Origin: Nitrospinaceae bacterium
Lineage (GTDB): Bacteria; Nitrospinota; Nitrospinia; Nitrospinales; VA-1
Length of the DNA stretch: 35,365 nt
Direction: 5' to 3'
Assembly (NCBI GenBank): GCA_023271875.1
Contig: JALPWY010000016.1
Coordinates: 1-35,365, forward strand
A program made the position numbers and the translations under genes. Shown in pieces: positions 1 through 9,399 of the stretch (its first letter is position 1; each line of letters opens with the position of its first letter). The notes beneath the pieces were generated by a model. It was not told where the DNA came from. It was given only the letters and a program-made list of their open reading frames with translations, and ran no database searches.

Positions 1-247
1 ACTTCGCTGTTTCTAAAGTGAATCGGTAGGATTCGATAACTGGATTGGCAAAGAGCTTTTCGCACATCTCTGTGACTCTATTTTCTGCTTCTTCTCTAGA
101 AACTCCATCCATCTGCAATTCCAAGTATTTTCCCATTTGGATCTCAGACACCTCATTATACCCGAGATCCTTTAGGGCGTGATGCACAGCCTTGCCCTGA
201 GGATCTAAAACACCATTTTTGAATGTGATGTGAATTTTAGCTATCAT
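1..247 (-). CDS. purS: Phosphoribosylformylglycinamidine synthase subunit PurS (C-terminus runs off the left edge)
   Basis: Reverse-strand ATG at 247 opens MIAKIHITFKNGVLDPQGKAVHHALKDLGYNEVSEIQMGKYLELQMDG...VTEMCEKLFANPVIESYRFTLETAK, typical of PurS. Open to the window edge. Confidence 0.9.
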   Translation of the reverse strand, partial: MIAKIHITFKNGVLDPQGKAVHHALKDLGYNEVSEIQMGKYLELQMDGVSREEAENRVTEMCEKLFANPVIESYRFTLETAK

Positions 248-369
248 TTTGGGGTGAGATTATCACAAAACTCAACCCTTTTCACAATGCTTTTAAAAAA
301 ATAGTGCCTATAAAAACTGTAAAACCAATCTTTAAACAACGGATAATTTTATCTACCGAGTAAATTTTC

Positions 370-398
370 TTGAATCCAACCTTAGTAACCGCTATATT
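370..398 (+). promoter_or_regulatory. Putative sigma70-type promoter for the aldolase/SDR gene
   Basis: TTGAAT (370-375), 17-nt spacer, TATATT (393-398), about 40 bp upstream of the ATG at 437. Confidence 0.5.
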
Positions 399-436
399 TT
401 TTGCTTTGGTTTTCAAATTTATGATGGGAAAAACGT

Positions 437-2491
437 ATGCAAAATCGTTGGAATGAATCTAAGTCCAAGGCAGCAATAGAACAATACAAGGATGTATCAA
501 AAGATATCACCCTAAGAGTATATACCTCTAGACTGATAGGAGCTGACCCCAGTTTAGTACTCCATGGCGGCGGTAACACTTCTGTAAAATCCGTTACCAC
601 AAATGCCGTTGGCGACGAGATTAACGTTCTTTACGTTAAAGGAAGTGGATGGGATCTCGATACATTAGAACCACCTGGCCTTCCTGGAGTACAACTGGAC
701 CATCTGATCAAACTAAGAAACCTGGACTGTCTTAGTGACGAAGATATGGTTAACGAGCAAAGAACCCACTTACTCGATGCTACATCCCCAAATCCATCTG
801 TCGAAACTTTATTACACGCTTTTTTACCTCACAAGTTTATAGACCATTCCCACGCAGACTCCATTTTAGTGCTTGCCAATCAACCCAATGCTAAATCACT
901 TTGTGAAAATATTTACGGAGAAACGATGGGAATCGTTCCTTATATCATGCCCGGATTTGATTTAGCTAAAGCAGCCGCAGAAGTTTATGAAACAAACCCT
1001 AATGTCAAAGGTCTGGTACTGATAAATCACGGGCTGTTCACTTTTGGGAACACAGCAAAAGAAAGTTACGACCGTCACATAGAGGCAATACAACAAGCCG
1101 AGGATTTTATAGCCAGTCATGATGAAAAAAAACTATCGCCTATTAATGCAAAAATTACTAGTGATGAAGGAGTGCTCACATCGATTGGCCCTTGTTTACG
1201 TGGATTATTCTCAAAAGAAACGGGCCAAAATTGGTTAATCCACTACAGGGAAGACCCCGCTGCCTGTGCTTTTGCCTCAAGTCTAGAGTGCGAAGACTGG
1301 TCACAAATTGGGACCGCAACACCGGATCATGTAATTCGCACCAAACAAAAACCTCTTCTACTAAACCCTAAGCATTTAAATAACTCGGAAAAACTCCGGA
1401 AAGAAATTTCTAGTGCTCTCGAAAAGTATAAAAATAATTACCATAAATATTTTAAAACTAATATTCAAAGCAAAGGAGTCGACAAAAAAGAACTTGACCC
1501 TCTGCCACGAATTATACTAGTCACCGGCCTTGGATTAGTAACTATTGGAAAGTCGGTCAAAGAAACAGAAATCTCTGCCGATATTTACCAACATACCATC
1601 GGCATTATCAGAAAATCGTTCAACATAGGCCAATTCTCACCACTAAAGGATAACGATCTGTTTGATATGGAGTACTGGTCTTTAGAGCAAGCAAAGTTAG
1701 GCAAAAACAAACCCGCGACGGCACAAGGAAAAATCGTTTATATCACAGGAGCAGCATCGGGAATTGGCCTAGCTACTGCGAAATTGTTTGCAGAAAATGG
1801 TGCTAGCCTTTTTCTAGTTGATCTAGATAAAGAAACCTTGATTTGTGAGGTAGAAAAACTACGCAAACAATTTAAAACCGGAATCGCGTTTCACGTAGTA
1901 GACGTTACAGCGGAAAAAGAAGTGAAAAAATCTTTTGAATATCTAATAAAAACATTCGGGGGAATTGATATCTTAATCTCCAATGCTGGTAATGCAATCA
2001 GAGGCAAAATAGGTGAAGTGGATTCTGCAACTTTGCGAAAAAGCTTCGAGTTGAATTTTTTCTCTCACCAGACACTGGCATCTCAGGCAGTTCAACTGTT
2101 TCAAAAGCAGAATACAGGCGGTGTTTTAATGTTCAACGCATCCAAGGCGGCATTTAACCCCGGAAAGGATTTTGGCCCCTATGCTCTGCCAAAAGCAGGA
2201 GTAATTGCCTTGATGAAGCAATACGCCATCGATTATGGTAAAGATGGTATTCGTTCGAATGCAGTCAATGCAGATCGTATCCGCACTAAGCTTTTCACCA
2301 AGGAAGTGCTCGCCGAACGGTCGACCGCCCGCGGTTTGACCCCTGACGAATACTTCAAGAGTAACCTACTTGAAACAGAAGTATTCGACACCGACGTCGC
2401 TAAAGGATTTTTTGATACTGCTCTGGCCGAAAAAACAACGGGTAGTGTCGTTATCGTCGACGGCGGTAATATCGCTGCGAGTCCTCGCTAA
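437..2491 (+). CDS. Bifunctional class II aldolase / short-chain dehydrogenase (rhamnulose-1-phosphate aldolase/alcohol dehydrogenase-like)
   Basis: N-terminal class II aldolase/adducin-like region (HGGGNTSVK, HSHADSIL, INHGLFTFG) fused to a C-terminal SDR (ITGAASGIGLATAKLF, SNAGNA, YALPKAGV). Confidence 0.9.
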   Translation: MQNRWNESKSKAAIEQYKDVSKDITLRVYTSRLIGADPSLVLHGGGNTSVKSVTTNAVGDEINVLYVKGSGWDLDTLEPPGLPGVQLDHLIKLRNLDCLSDEDMVNEQRTHLLDATSPNPSVETLLHAFLPHKFIDHSHADSILVLANQPNAKSLCENIYGETMGIVPYIMPGFDLAKAAAEVYETNPNVKGLVLINHGLFTFGNTAKESYDRHIEAIQQAEDFIASHDEKKLSPINAKITSDEGVLTSIGPCLRGLFSKETGQNWLIHYREDPAACAFASSLECEDWSQIGTATPDHVIRTKQKPLLLNPKHLNNSEKLRKEISSALEKYKNNYHKYFKTNIQSKGVDKKELDPLPRIILVTGLGLVTIGKSVKETEISADIYQHTIGIIRKSFNIGQFSPLKDNDLFDMEYWSLEQAKLGKNKPATAQGKIVYITGAASGIGLATAKLFAENGASLFLVDLDKETLICEVEKLRKQFKTGIAFHVVDVTAEKEVKKSFEYLIKTFGGIDILISNAGNAIRGKIGEVDSATLRKSFELNFFSHQTLASQAVQLFQKQNTGGVLMFNASKAAFNPGKDFGPYALPKAGVIALMKQYAIDYGKDGIRSNAVNADRIRTKLFTKEVLAERSTARGLTPDEYFKSNLLETEVFDTDVAKGFFDTALAEKTTGSVVIVDGGNIAASPR

Positions 2492-2519
2492 ACTCTGATT
2501 TAAAATGTTTAATTAAAAA

Positions 2520-5252
2520 TTATAGTTCCCAACCTTTAACAGCGCAGAGTTTTAACATGGCAGGTAGTAATGTAATACTGGCCACAAGACAACAACCAAC
2601 ACCCAAGGTTAAAACAAGCCCTAGGCTATAGACACCCTGATAGTCGGCAACCATCAGACTACCAAACCCAATCATTGTTGTAAGTGAACTAAGAACCACT
2701 CCTTGTCCTGTACTTCTTGATAAAATATTTACGTTTTTGTCTGTTTCCTCTCGATAACGGTGAACTAGATGCACACCATTGACAACCCCTATTCCAATGA
2801 TCAATGGTAGAATAACCAGATTAGCAAGGTTAAATGAAATTCCTGCCAAGTCCATGACTCCAACCGTCCACATTGATCCTGCTACAACCGGAAGCAAAAC
2901 GATTAGCGTAGCACGAATATTTCCGAAGGACACAAGAATGTATGTAAATATGGCGACCATCGCGTAAACTCCCCCTTGAAAGTATCCATCCCTCATTAAA
3001 CGGGTTGATTCAAACATGTGTATAGCGTTCCCTGTAACTCCTGAATCAACCTGCCTCAATTGCCCCATAAACTCCTCCCTCTGGGCAATATCCCATATGT
3101 CCACGCTGGGGTATACAGTAATCAAATATACTCCATTCTGACTAACATATCTTTTTCGCAAACTTTCAGATATTTCTGCAACAGTGACAGGAGAAACATC
3201 AACACTCGCTTTTAAGTCGGCAATCTTATCTCTGTAGTCAGAAAAAAGATTTTCTGAAAAATTATTAAGCCTTTTTTCCGCAATCTCCACAGATTGTGCT
3301 TCACTCTTATCTAGAAAAAGTTGTGCAAGTTTTCTTGCTTCAGCTACCCCCCTATTGCCTTCTTTGCCTTGAAGTTTAAAACGAATTTTCCTCATCGTTT
3401 TTACCAAGCGTGGATGCGAAACTGGAGAAACCTCGTCTTCAACTTTAATGTTTTTTAAAACTGGTCTCAATTCTTTGACATATTCAATCTTTTTCTTCTG
3501 ATCTTCTGGTAAGAGGGAAACTATACTCTCAACATTTCCGACAGTTGAAAGTTTTTCGAGCGCATGATGTTTTTTGACCGTTTCCTCTAAGGAATTAGCA
3601 AGCACCGCAACTGACCAGGCTGAGCGTCCCGCCTGTTCAATCACTTTCATTTCATATTTCACTGCCTCGGTCCCGTGAGCCTGCAAATTAAGCAGATTAT
3701 AATCAAACACCACGGTCCTTAAGGAAAAAAGAGAGAAAATAAATAAAATCGTGGAAACAAAAATAATCGAACGATAGTTTTGAAAAAAGCTTTCAAGGTA
3801 AGAACCTCCCCACTCAAACTGCTCCTGCGGATACTTAGGCTTGCGTAACTTTTCCTCTATACTGATCAAAGCTGGTAAGACAAGGATCATCGAGATCATG
3901 CAAAAGAGAATACCTCCTCCAGAGATTTTTCCCAGTTCGACGATACCGATAAAATCGGTGAAAACCATACCGCCGAAAGCCATAGCCGTTGTCACTGCAC
4001 CTGCAAAATTCCCACGCCCGGTACCTTGAACCGTTTTTTGCAGTGCACGAAGAATATCACCTCCGGACATCCGTTCTTCTTTATATCGCTCCAGAACATG
4101 AATCCCAAAATCAATTCCCAAGCCGATCAAAATGGTAGCAAACACAATGGTCAAAATATTTAAATGACCCACTACAAACGTAGCCCATCCAATCGACCAG
4201 CATAAGGCAATAACAAGTGAAAATACAGCAAGGAGTGGTTTTACTACTCCGCGGTAAGCAATAATAAATAACAATGTCACTCCAAAAAGGGCTATTTGCG
4301 AAGCCTTTCGAACATCGACCTGAGTTATCGCCATTTCATCAGCGGCAATAACATCTTCACCTGTTAGACCCACTTCAACTCCTGGGAACCGTGGGCGTGC
4401 TTCTTTAATTAATTTACGAATCAAACCTATAGAGTCAGAGACCGACCTGGTTTCCTTGCTTTCGTCATTGGGAACTATGAGGATGAACATAAGCCTCTCA
4501 TCATCTGAAACCAAATACCCTTCCTTACGTAAAGATGTTTTGTCGCCCGTCAAAAAAGAATTCCAAGGCGAGTGATATGAGCCTTTCCCTTCTAAATACA
4601 AAAGCATTTGTTTTTCAAGGGCGATTAACAAACTAAGGTCACTCGTTTCACCTTTGTCACCTTTGCTATCCTCACCTCCGAGAAATCCAGTCAAAATCGA
4701 ATCTACCATCCCCGCACTTATTTCAGCATTAACAGTTTCCATGAGTTTGTTAAGTCCGGGAGATGTATTTACTTTTCTAAGGAAGTTTTCGTGTGATTCA
4801 ATTTTAATTCCAAGGTCAACAAGTTCATTTTGTTCAAGATACAAAAGCCCTTTTTTTCTAAAATACTCCGTATCAATTTTATGAAATACCGTCGAAAAAC
4901 TCTTCGAATGCAACTTTAACTGGGCCACGAAAAAATCTACAAACCCCTTCATTCTTGCAGGGTCTTCATCGGCAACAACTATCATCATTCCATCAAAATC
5001 CTCAAATTCCTGACGATATCGCTCGTAGATTTCTATATAGTCTAGATTTTGCGCGACTAAGTCGCCTCGGTTATTTTTAAATGAAAGTTTTTCGACTGCA
5101 AACCATACAGACAGACTTGCGGTCAACAAAGAAATCAGAATTACAGTGACGGAATGCGTATAGGCGAGTCGTTCAATGCTTAGAAAAAAGCGGTCAAAAA
5201 AACCTAACTCCTTCTTAGCTTCAGAGCTATTCTCGTAGTCTAAATTATTCAT
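2520..5252 (-). CDS. RND superfamily (MMPL/hopanoid-type) transporter permease
   Basis: 910 aa with two repeated halves, each a large extracytoplasmic loop plus a TM bundle. Motifs ILIGLGIDFGIHVLERYKEE and LIIGIGVVNGVHLVHRYREE. Confidence 0.85.
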   Translation of the reverse strand: MNNLDYENSSEAKKELGFFDRFFLSIERLAYTHSVTVILISLLTASLSVWFAVEKLSFKNNRGDLVAQNLDYIEIYERYRQEFEDFDGMMIVVADEDPARMKGFVDFFVAQLKLHSKSFSTVFHKIDTEYFRKKGLLYLEQNELVDLGIKIESHENFLRKVNTSPGLNKLMETVNAEISAGMVDSILTGFLGGEDSKGDKGETSDLSLLIALEKQMLLYLEGKGSYHSPWNSFLTGDKTSLRKEGYLVSDDERLMFILIVPNDESKETRSVSDSIGLIRKLIKEARPRFPGVEVGLTGEDVIAADEMAITQVDVRKASQIALFGVTLLFIIAYRGVVKPLLAVFSLVIALCWSIGWATFVVGHLNILTIVFATILIGLGIDFGIHVLERYKEERMSGGDILRALQKTVQGTGRGNFAGAVTTAMAFGGMVFTDFIGIVELGKISGGGILFCMISMILVLPALISIEEKLRKPKYPQEQFEWGGSYLESFFQNYRSIIFVSTILFIFSLFSLRTVVFDYNLLNLQAHGTEAVKYEMKVIEQAGRSAWSVAVLANSLEETVKKHHALEKLSTVGNVESIVSLLPEDQKKKIEYVKELRPVLKNIKVEDEVSPVSHPRLVKTMRKIRFKLQGKEGNRGVAEARKLAQLFLDKSEAQSVEIAEKRLNNFSENLFSDYRDKIADLKASVDVSPVTVAEISESLRKRYVSQNGVYLITVYPSVDIWDIAQREEFMGQLRQVDSGVTGNAIHMFESTRLMRDGYFQGGVYAMVAIFTYILVSFGNIRATLIVLLPVVAGSMWTVGVMDLAGISFNLANLVILPLIIGIGVVNGVHLVHRYREETDKNVNILSRSTGQGVVLSSLTTMIGFGSLMVADYQGVYSLGLVLTLGVGCCLVASITLLPAMLKLCAVKGWEL

Positions 5253-5509
5253 ATTTTATTTCTAAAGTAGTGATTAAGGTCGACTTTGTTTGGAAATAAA
5301 AAACACGATAAAACCAGACCTACGAACAGTAAGAATCAGAAGCCTACCATCTTATCAGGCAACAGTCTCAACTAAACAACAATGTAACCAAACCGATTTT
5401 ATTTTTAATCTAGGGAAGGAAATACTTAGAGAGGTATTGGAGGAAAACATAACCTGCGGTTAGAAAGTTGCAGTCCTTAGGCCCAAACCAACATCAGAGA
5501 ACCACTACA

Positions 5510-6112
5510 TCAAAAACGGTATCCCAAGCTAAATACGTGGGAGTTGAGTCCGATATTTGGTTTATCCATACCTGCATTTGAAACGTGAAAAAGTCTATAG
5601 TTAAAAGAGTATGTCCCTGACTCGCGGAATATTTCTACACCCGCTCCTGCATGAAGTAAAAATTGAAATTCGGAACCTAATTCACGTTCAGCGTGCTCAC
5701 GCCAGTCCTGCATAGAAAACCCAGCACCTGCTAAAATATTCGGGGCCCATTTTCTCTGCGAATTCAAAAATTTATAATTTACCATAACAGGAGAAAAACC
5801 TATCAGGTATTCGTGCTCGCGGTGGGTAAGCACAGCCAAACCCGCTTCAACATGCCAATATAAAGCCCCCTGCAAAAGGGAGTCTGGGGCGATGACCCCG
5901 GTTAAATTTTTTTGCCAGTTCGGAAATATAAACGCAAAACTGAGATCTGTTCTATCTCTCCCCGGCGGCAAGTCAAAAGTATGGCCGAAGCCAAACTCCC
6001 CACCAAAAGAAGTATTCTCCTTGGCAAACCTATCAGCGAAGTTTTGAGCTCCCACAAAAACAGGGTTCGCGATAACCACAGTCACAATCCAAAAGAAAAG
6101 AATTCGACACAT
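5510..6112 (-). CDS. PagL-like acyloxyacyl hydrolase / lipid A 3-O-deacylase family outer-membrane protein
   Basis: Signal peptide, beta-barrel-like strands, and C-terminal FHVSNAGMDKPNIGLNSHVFSLGYRF resembling the PagL HxSNAG..xPN motif. Confidence 0.75.
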   Translation of the reverse strand: MCRILFFWIVTVVIANPVFVGAQNFADRFAKENTSFGGEFGFGHTFDLPPGRDRTDLSFAFIFPNWQKNLTGVIAPDSLLQGALYWHVEAGLAVLTHREHEYLIGFSPVMVNYKFLNSQRKWAPNILAGAGFSMQDWREHAERELGSEFQFLLHAGAGVEIFRESGTYSFNYRLFHVSNAGMDKPNIGLNSHVFSLGYRF

Positions 6113-6302
6113 ACAGGCCCTTCAAGTTTAAGCTTAGTTATTGTTTTACCATAGATTACCTAAATTTCATCGGAATATTAACACAAACTCATAAGGTCTT
6201 AAAATATATTTATTTCAATTTGTTTTTACAAGAATTAAGTGGTATGGTTGGCTCCCAAGTAAGTAAAAACAGACATTTATCACTTTATAAGGACTTCTCA
6301 TT

Positions 6303-6566
6303 ATGATGGGCATTGGTTTTCCAGAATTGATGATCATTTTGGTTATAATCATGATCATTTTTGGCGCCGGGAAGCTTCCAGAAATTGGTAGCGCCTTTGG
6401 TAATAGTATTAAGAATTTCAAAAAATCTATGAAAGAAGCTGAAGAAATTCAAGAAGCAACAAATCTAGAATCCACCGAAACTAGCGAAGATTCAGAAGGT
6501 TCGGAACCATCCGAGGGTGAAACCACTAAAGAACCTGCGCCAGCTGAGGACGCTAAAGAAAACTAG
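6303..6566 (+). CDS. tatA: Sec-independent protein translocase TatA/E
   Basis: [50 protein letters not shown] helix, FG hinge, amphipathic helix, acidic tail. Confidence 0.93.
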   Translation: MMGIGFPELMIILVIIMIIFGAGKLPEIGSAFGNSIKNFKKSMKEAEEIQEATNLESTETSEDSEGSEPSEGETTKEPAPAEDAKEN

Positions 6567-6604
6567 GACCCATCTTTACGATCTACTACTCCTCGCACCC
6601 CCAT

Positions 6605-6652
6605 TAAAACCTTAGTCTCTTTTTGAAATTAGAGGTTTTATAGTTCTTTTTT
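6605..6652 (+). terminator. Possible intrinsic terminator after tatA
   Basis: TAAAACCT (6605-6612) pairs with AGGTTTTA (6633-6640); followed by TAGTTCTTTTTT. Confidence 0.45.
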
Positions 6653-6772
6653 AGATCGATTTTTATGCAAGTGGCATCAAAATAAAGTGAGGTGAGCTGC
6701 CCTCCCCAACACTAGAGTGGGGTGTTACACTTTTTATATATTTTAAAATAACTTGAATGCAGTTGACTGTGT

Positions 6773-7402
6773 ATGGGATTTTCTGACCCCACTAAAGACA
6801 AAGCGATCGAAGAACAGCTTGTGAAGGATCTGCAGGCTGGAGAAATGAGATCTTTCGAGCAATTAGCCAATCTTTACCAGAAAAAAATTTACTCTCTGAG
6901 CTTTAATCTGACCCGTAATGCAACGGATTCGCAAGATGTCACTCAGGAAGTATTACTAATTCTTTTCAGAAAGGGACATACCTTTCAAGGGAAGTCGGCT
7001 TTTTCGAGCTGGGTGTACCGAATCACTCTCAATGCTTCGTATATGAAGCTTCGTTCTAGGAAGAGAGAGCCAAGCGTTTCAATCGATGATTTGCTCCCTT
7101 CGTTCAATAAAGCAGGCTTTCAGCAGGAAAAAATCCAAGACTGGTCTGAAAGCACCGAGTCTCTACTTTTTGATAATGAAACACGAGAAGTTATTCAAAA
7201 AGCAGTCGATTTATTACCAGACAAAGAAAAAGTGGTTTTTATACTTCGAGATGTAGAAGGTCTATCAACAGAAAAAGTGGGCAACATTCTAGAACTAACG
7301 ATACCAGCGGTAAAATCCAGATTACACAGAGCACGGTTATTTTTAAGAAAAAAATTAGCGAATTATTTTGGGGAATATAAAACTCGCAAGGAGAGCAAAT
7401 GA
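6773..7402 (+). CDS. RNA polymerase sigma-70 family ECF sigma factor (RpoE-like)
   Basis: Sigma2 region (FEQLANLYQKKIYSLSFNLTRNATDSQDVTQEVLLILFRKGHTFQGKSAFSSWVYRITLNASYMKLR) and sigma4 HTH (LPDKEKVVFILRDVEGLSTEKVGNILELTIPAVKSRLHRARLFLRKKL). Confidence 0.93.
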   Translation: MGFSDPTKDKAIEEQLVKDLQAGEMRSFEQLANLYQKKIYSLSFNLTRNATDSQDVTQEVLLILFRKGHTFQGKSAFSSWVYRITLNASYMKLRSRKREPSVSIDDLLPSFNKAGFQQEKIQDWSESTESLLFDNETREVIQKAVDLLPDKEKVVFILRDVEGLSTEKVGNILELTIPAVKSRLHRARLFLRKKLANYFGEYKTRKESK

Positions 7403-7635
7403 TTTGTTGTAAAGAATGTATAGAATTATTGCACGATTATCTTGATGGAGAACTTAATCCAGAAATCGAGGCTTCTCTTGAAGAGCATTTTGCAGACTGC
7501 CCACCGTGCATTGCTTTTGTCAACACCTATAAGTCTACCACGCGCCTGTGTAAAGACACCTTAAAAAGTAACGATATCCCAGACGCCGTCAAGAGTAGGT
7601 TGAAAGAGTTCGTGGACAAAAACAAGAACACTTGA
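7399..7635 (+). CDS. Soluble zinc-finger (zf-HC2) anti-sigma factor
   Basis: 78 aa with CKECIELLHDYLDGEL...HFADCPPC (HxxxCxxC). ATGA overlap with the sigma gene. No TM segment. Confidence 0.85.
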   Translation: MICCKECIELLHDYLDGELNPEIEASLEEHFADCPPCIAFVNTYKSTTRLCKDTLKSNDIPDAVKSRLKEFVDKNKNT

Positions 7636-7696
7636 TGTTGTGTAGATCCATCAAGATCATGTACTACCCACTTATCAACTCTTATTCAAACGATCG

Positions 7697-7724
7697 TTGA
7701 CAAGTTAATCAGTTTAATTATATG
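7697..7724 (+). promoter_or_regulatory. Putative sigma70 promoter upstream of the bifunctional nuclease gene
   Basis: TTGACA (7697-7702), 16-nt spacer, TATATG (7719-7724). Confidence 0.55.
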
Positions 7725-7805
7725 CTCATCATGTATTCGTTCTCAAGGTAAGTTGCAAGATGTCTTTCCATATTAGCATGAATCATTTTTTACAAGGTTC
7801 CCATC

Positions 7806-8294
7806 ATGGTTGAAATGAAGGTCGAGGGACTCACTCTGGATCCCTTGACAAATATGCCGATTATAATTCTTAAGGACCTTTTAAGCGATAAAGCCTTGCC
7901 AATTTGGGTTGGCTATTTTGAGGCAAATGCAATCGCGTTGGAAATTGAGAAAATAAACACTCCGCGTCCCATGACACACGATCTTCTCAGAAGTATGATC
8001 TCCTCCCTCGATGCAAAGGTCAAACATGTCTTGATAAATGATCTCCAAGACAATACATTTTTTGCTGTAATTTCTGTCATCCGGAATGGAAGCGATATGA
8101 CGATCGATTCTCGACCCAGCGATGCAATCGCTTTGGCCTTAAGAACCAAGTCTCCAATTTTTGTTGAAGATAAAGTCATTGAAGCTGCAAAAAAGCTAGA
8201 CCTGCCTGATCCAAACAAAATACAGAACGATGAAAAACAACAATGGAAAGACTGGATTACAAGCATCAAACCGCAGGACTTTGGAAAACTTTAA
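7806..8294 (+). CDS. Bifunctional nuclease family protein (DUF151)
   Basis: MVEMKVEGLTLDPLTNMPIIILKDLLSDKALPIWVGYFEANAIALEIEKINTPRPMTHDLL...DSRPSDAIALALRTKSPIFVEDKVIE is characteristic of the family. Confidence 0.92.
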   Translation: MVEMKVEGLTLDPLTNMPIIILKDLLSDKALPIWVGYFEANAIALEIEKINTPRPMTHDLLRSMISSLDAKVKHVLINDLQDNTFFAVISVIRNGSDMTIDSRPSDAIALALRTKSPIFVEDKVIEAAKKLDLPDPNKIQNDEKQQWKDWITSIKPQDFGKL

Positions 8295-8422
8295 GTACGC
8301 CCCGCCTAAATTTTGGTTTTTCTCCCCCAAAGACATCGCGTTATAATTAATAAAAAGTATAATGTTCTTTCGATCTCATTAATAAAGTCAGTGACGGAAG
8401 CAAGCTTTATCAATTTGAACGC

Positions 8423-9328
8423 ATGGAATTTAACAAGACAATGGGTGGTGATAAGGTAAAAAAGATAGGCGTGTTTTGTAAACCGAAAGCACCTTCTGCA
8501 ATTGACATACTAGGTAGACTCATCCCTTGGTTACGCAAACAGAACTATCATGTTTTTTTGGATACGGGTACCGCAGCTATCATCAATGAATCTTCCTCTT
8601 ATGAAAAGAGGGAAATTTCTCAGCAAGCAGATCTTCTAATAGTACTTGGAGGGGATGGCACTCTTCTAGGCGTAGCTCGAGCCGCTCATCCTTATAACGT
8701 ACCTATCCTAGCGGTAAATCTTGGCAGTCTAGGGTTTCTAGCGGAAATTTCAATAGAAGAACTTTATCCCGTTCTCGAAAATATTCTAGCTGGCAAGTTT
8801 GGAATTGAGAATCGTATGTTACTCAACGCATGTGTCTGGCGAAATGGGGAAAAAGTAGAAGACAACAACGTTCTTAACGATATAGTAATTAACAAAAGTG
8901 TTGTAGCTCGCGTCATCAATTTACAAGTTCTAGTTAATGGTCAATATATGACATCCTATAGAGCTGATGGTCTTATCATTGCGACTCCAACCGGTTCTAC
9001 CGCCTATTCATTATCTGCCGGCGGACCTATCATTCACCCCAGCATGCACACTCTGGTGCTAAGCCCCATTTGTCCACTCATGTTGACAAATCGTTCGATA
9101 CTAATACCAGACCAATCCAAAATACAAGTTAAACTCGCTGCAGAGTATGACGATGTAAGAATAACTTTGGACGGGCAGGATGGCTATGACATGAAAGCGG
9201 AAGATATTCTTGAAATTAAGAAAACCAAAACTACTCTTCGACTAATCCGAGGACCAAACAAAAACTATTACCAGATACTCCGAGATAAGTTGCATTGGGG
9301 CACCCAGAGTGACGAGGGTATTTCATAA
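8423..9328 (+). CDS. nadK: NAD(+) kinase
   Basis: GGDGTLLGVAR, NLGSLGFLAEI, NDIVINKS and TPTGSTAYSLSAGGPIIHP motifs. The true start may be the internal ATG (MGGDKVKKIGVFCKP). Confidence 0.95.
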   Translation: MEFNKTMGGDKVKKIGVFCKPKAPSAIDILGRLIPWLRKQNYHVFLDTGTAAIINESSSYEKREISQQADLLIVLGGDGTLLGVARAAHPYNVPILAVNLGSLGFLAEISIEELYPVLENILAGKFGIENRMLLNACVWRNGEKVEDNNVLNDIVINKSVVARVINLQVLVNGQYMTSYRADGLIIATPTGSTAYSLSAGGPIIHPSMHTLVLSPICPLMLTNRSILIPDQSKIQVKLAAEYDDVRITLDGQDGYDMKAEDILEIKKTKTTLRLIRGPNKNYYQILRDKLHWGTQSDEGIS

Positions 9329-9399
9329 AGTCAAACCATCTTCGCCACTCATAATACTCATTAATTAATCTGATGAGCTGAAATCAAGCGAGCACTCCC

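Noticed and set aside
2779-2967. Short ORFs antisense to long conserved genes (e.g. 382-600, 2779-2967, 3841-4029, 4654-4884, 5912-6154, 6215-6421, 7913-8269, 11260-11490, 14022-14300, 28915-29142, 29943-30209, 33339-33599)
   Set aside because: They lie opposite well-supported coding sequences and show no independent motif evidence.
2520-5252. Missing Asp in the second TM4-like motif of the RND transporter (GIGVVNGVH versus GLGIDFGIH in the first half)
   Set aside because: Asymmetric loss of the relay Asp between halves may be common in this family; I cannot tell without an alignment.
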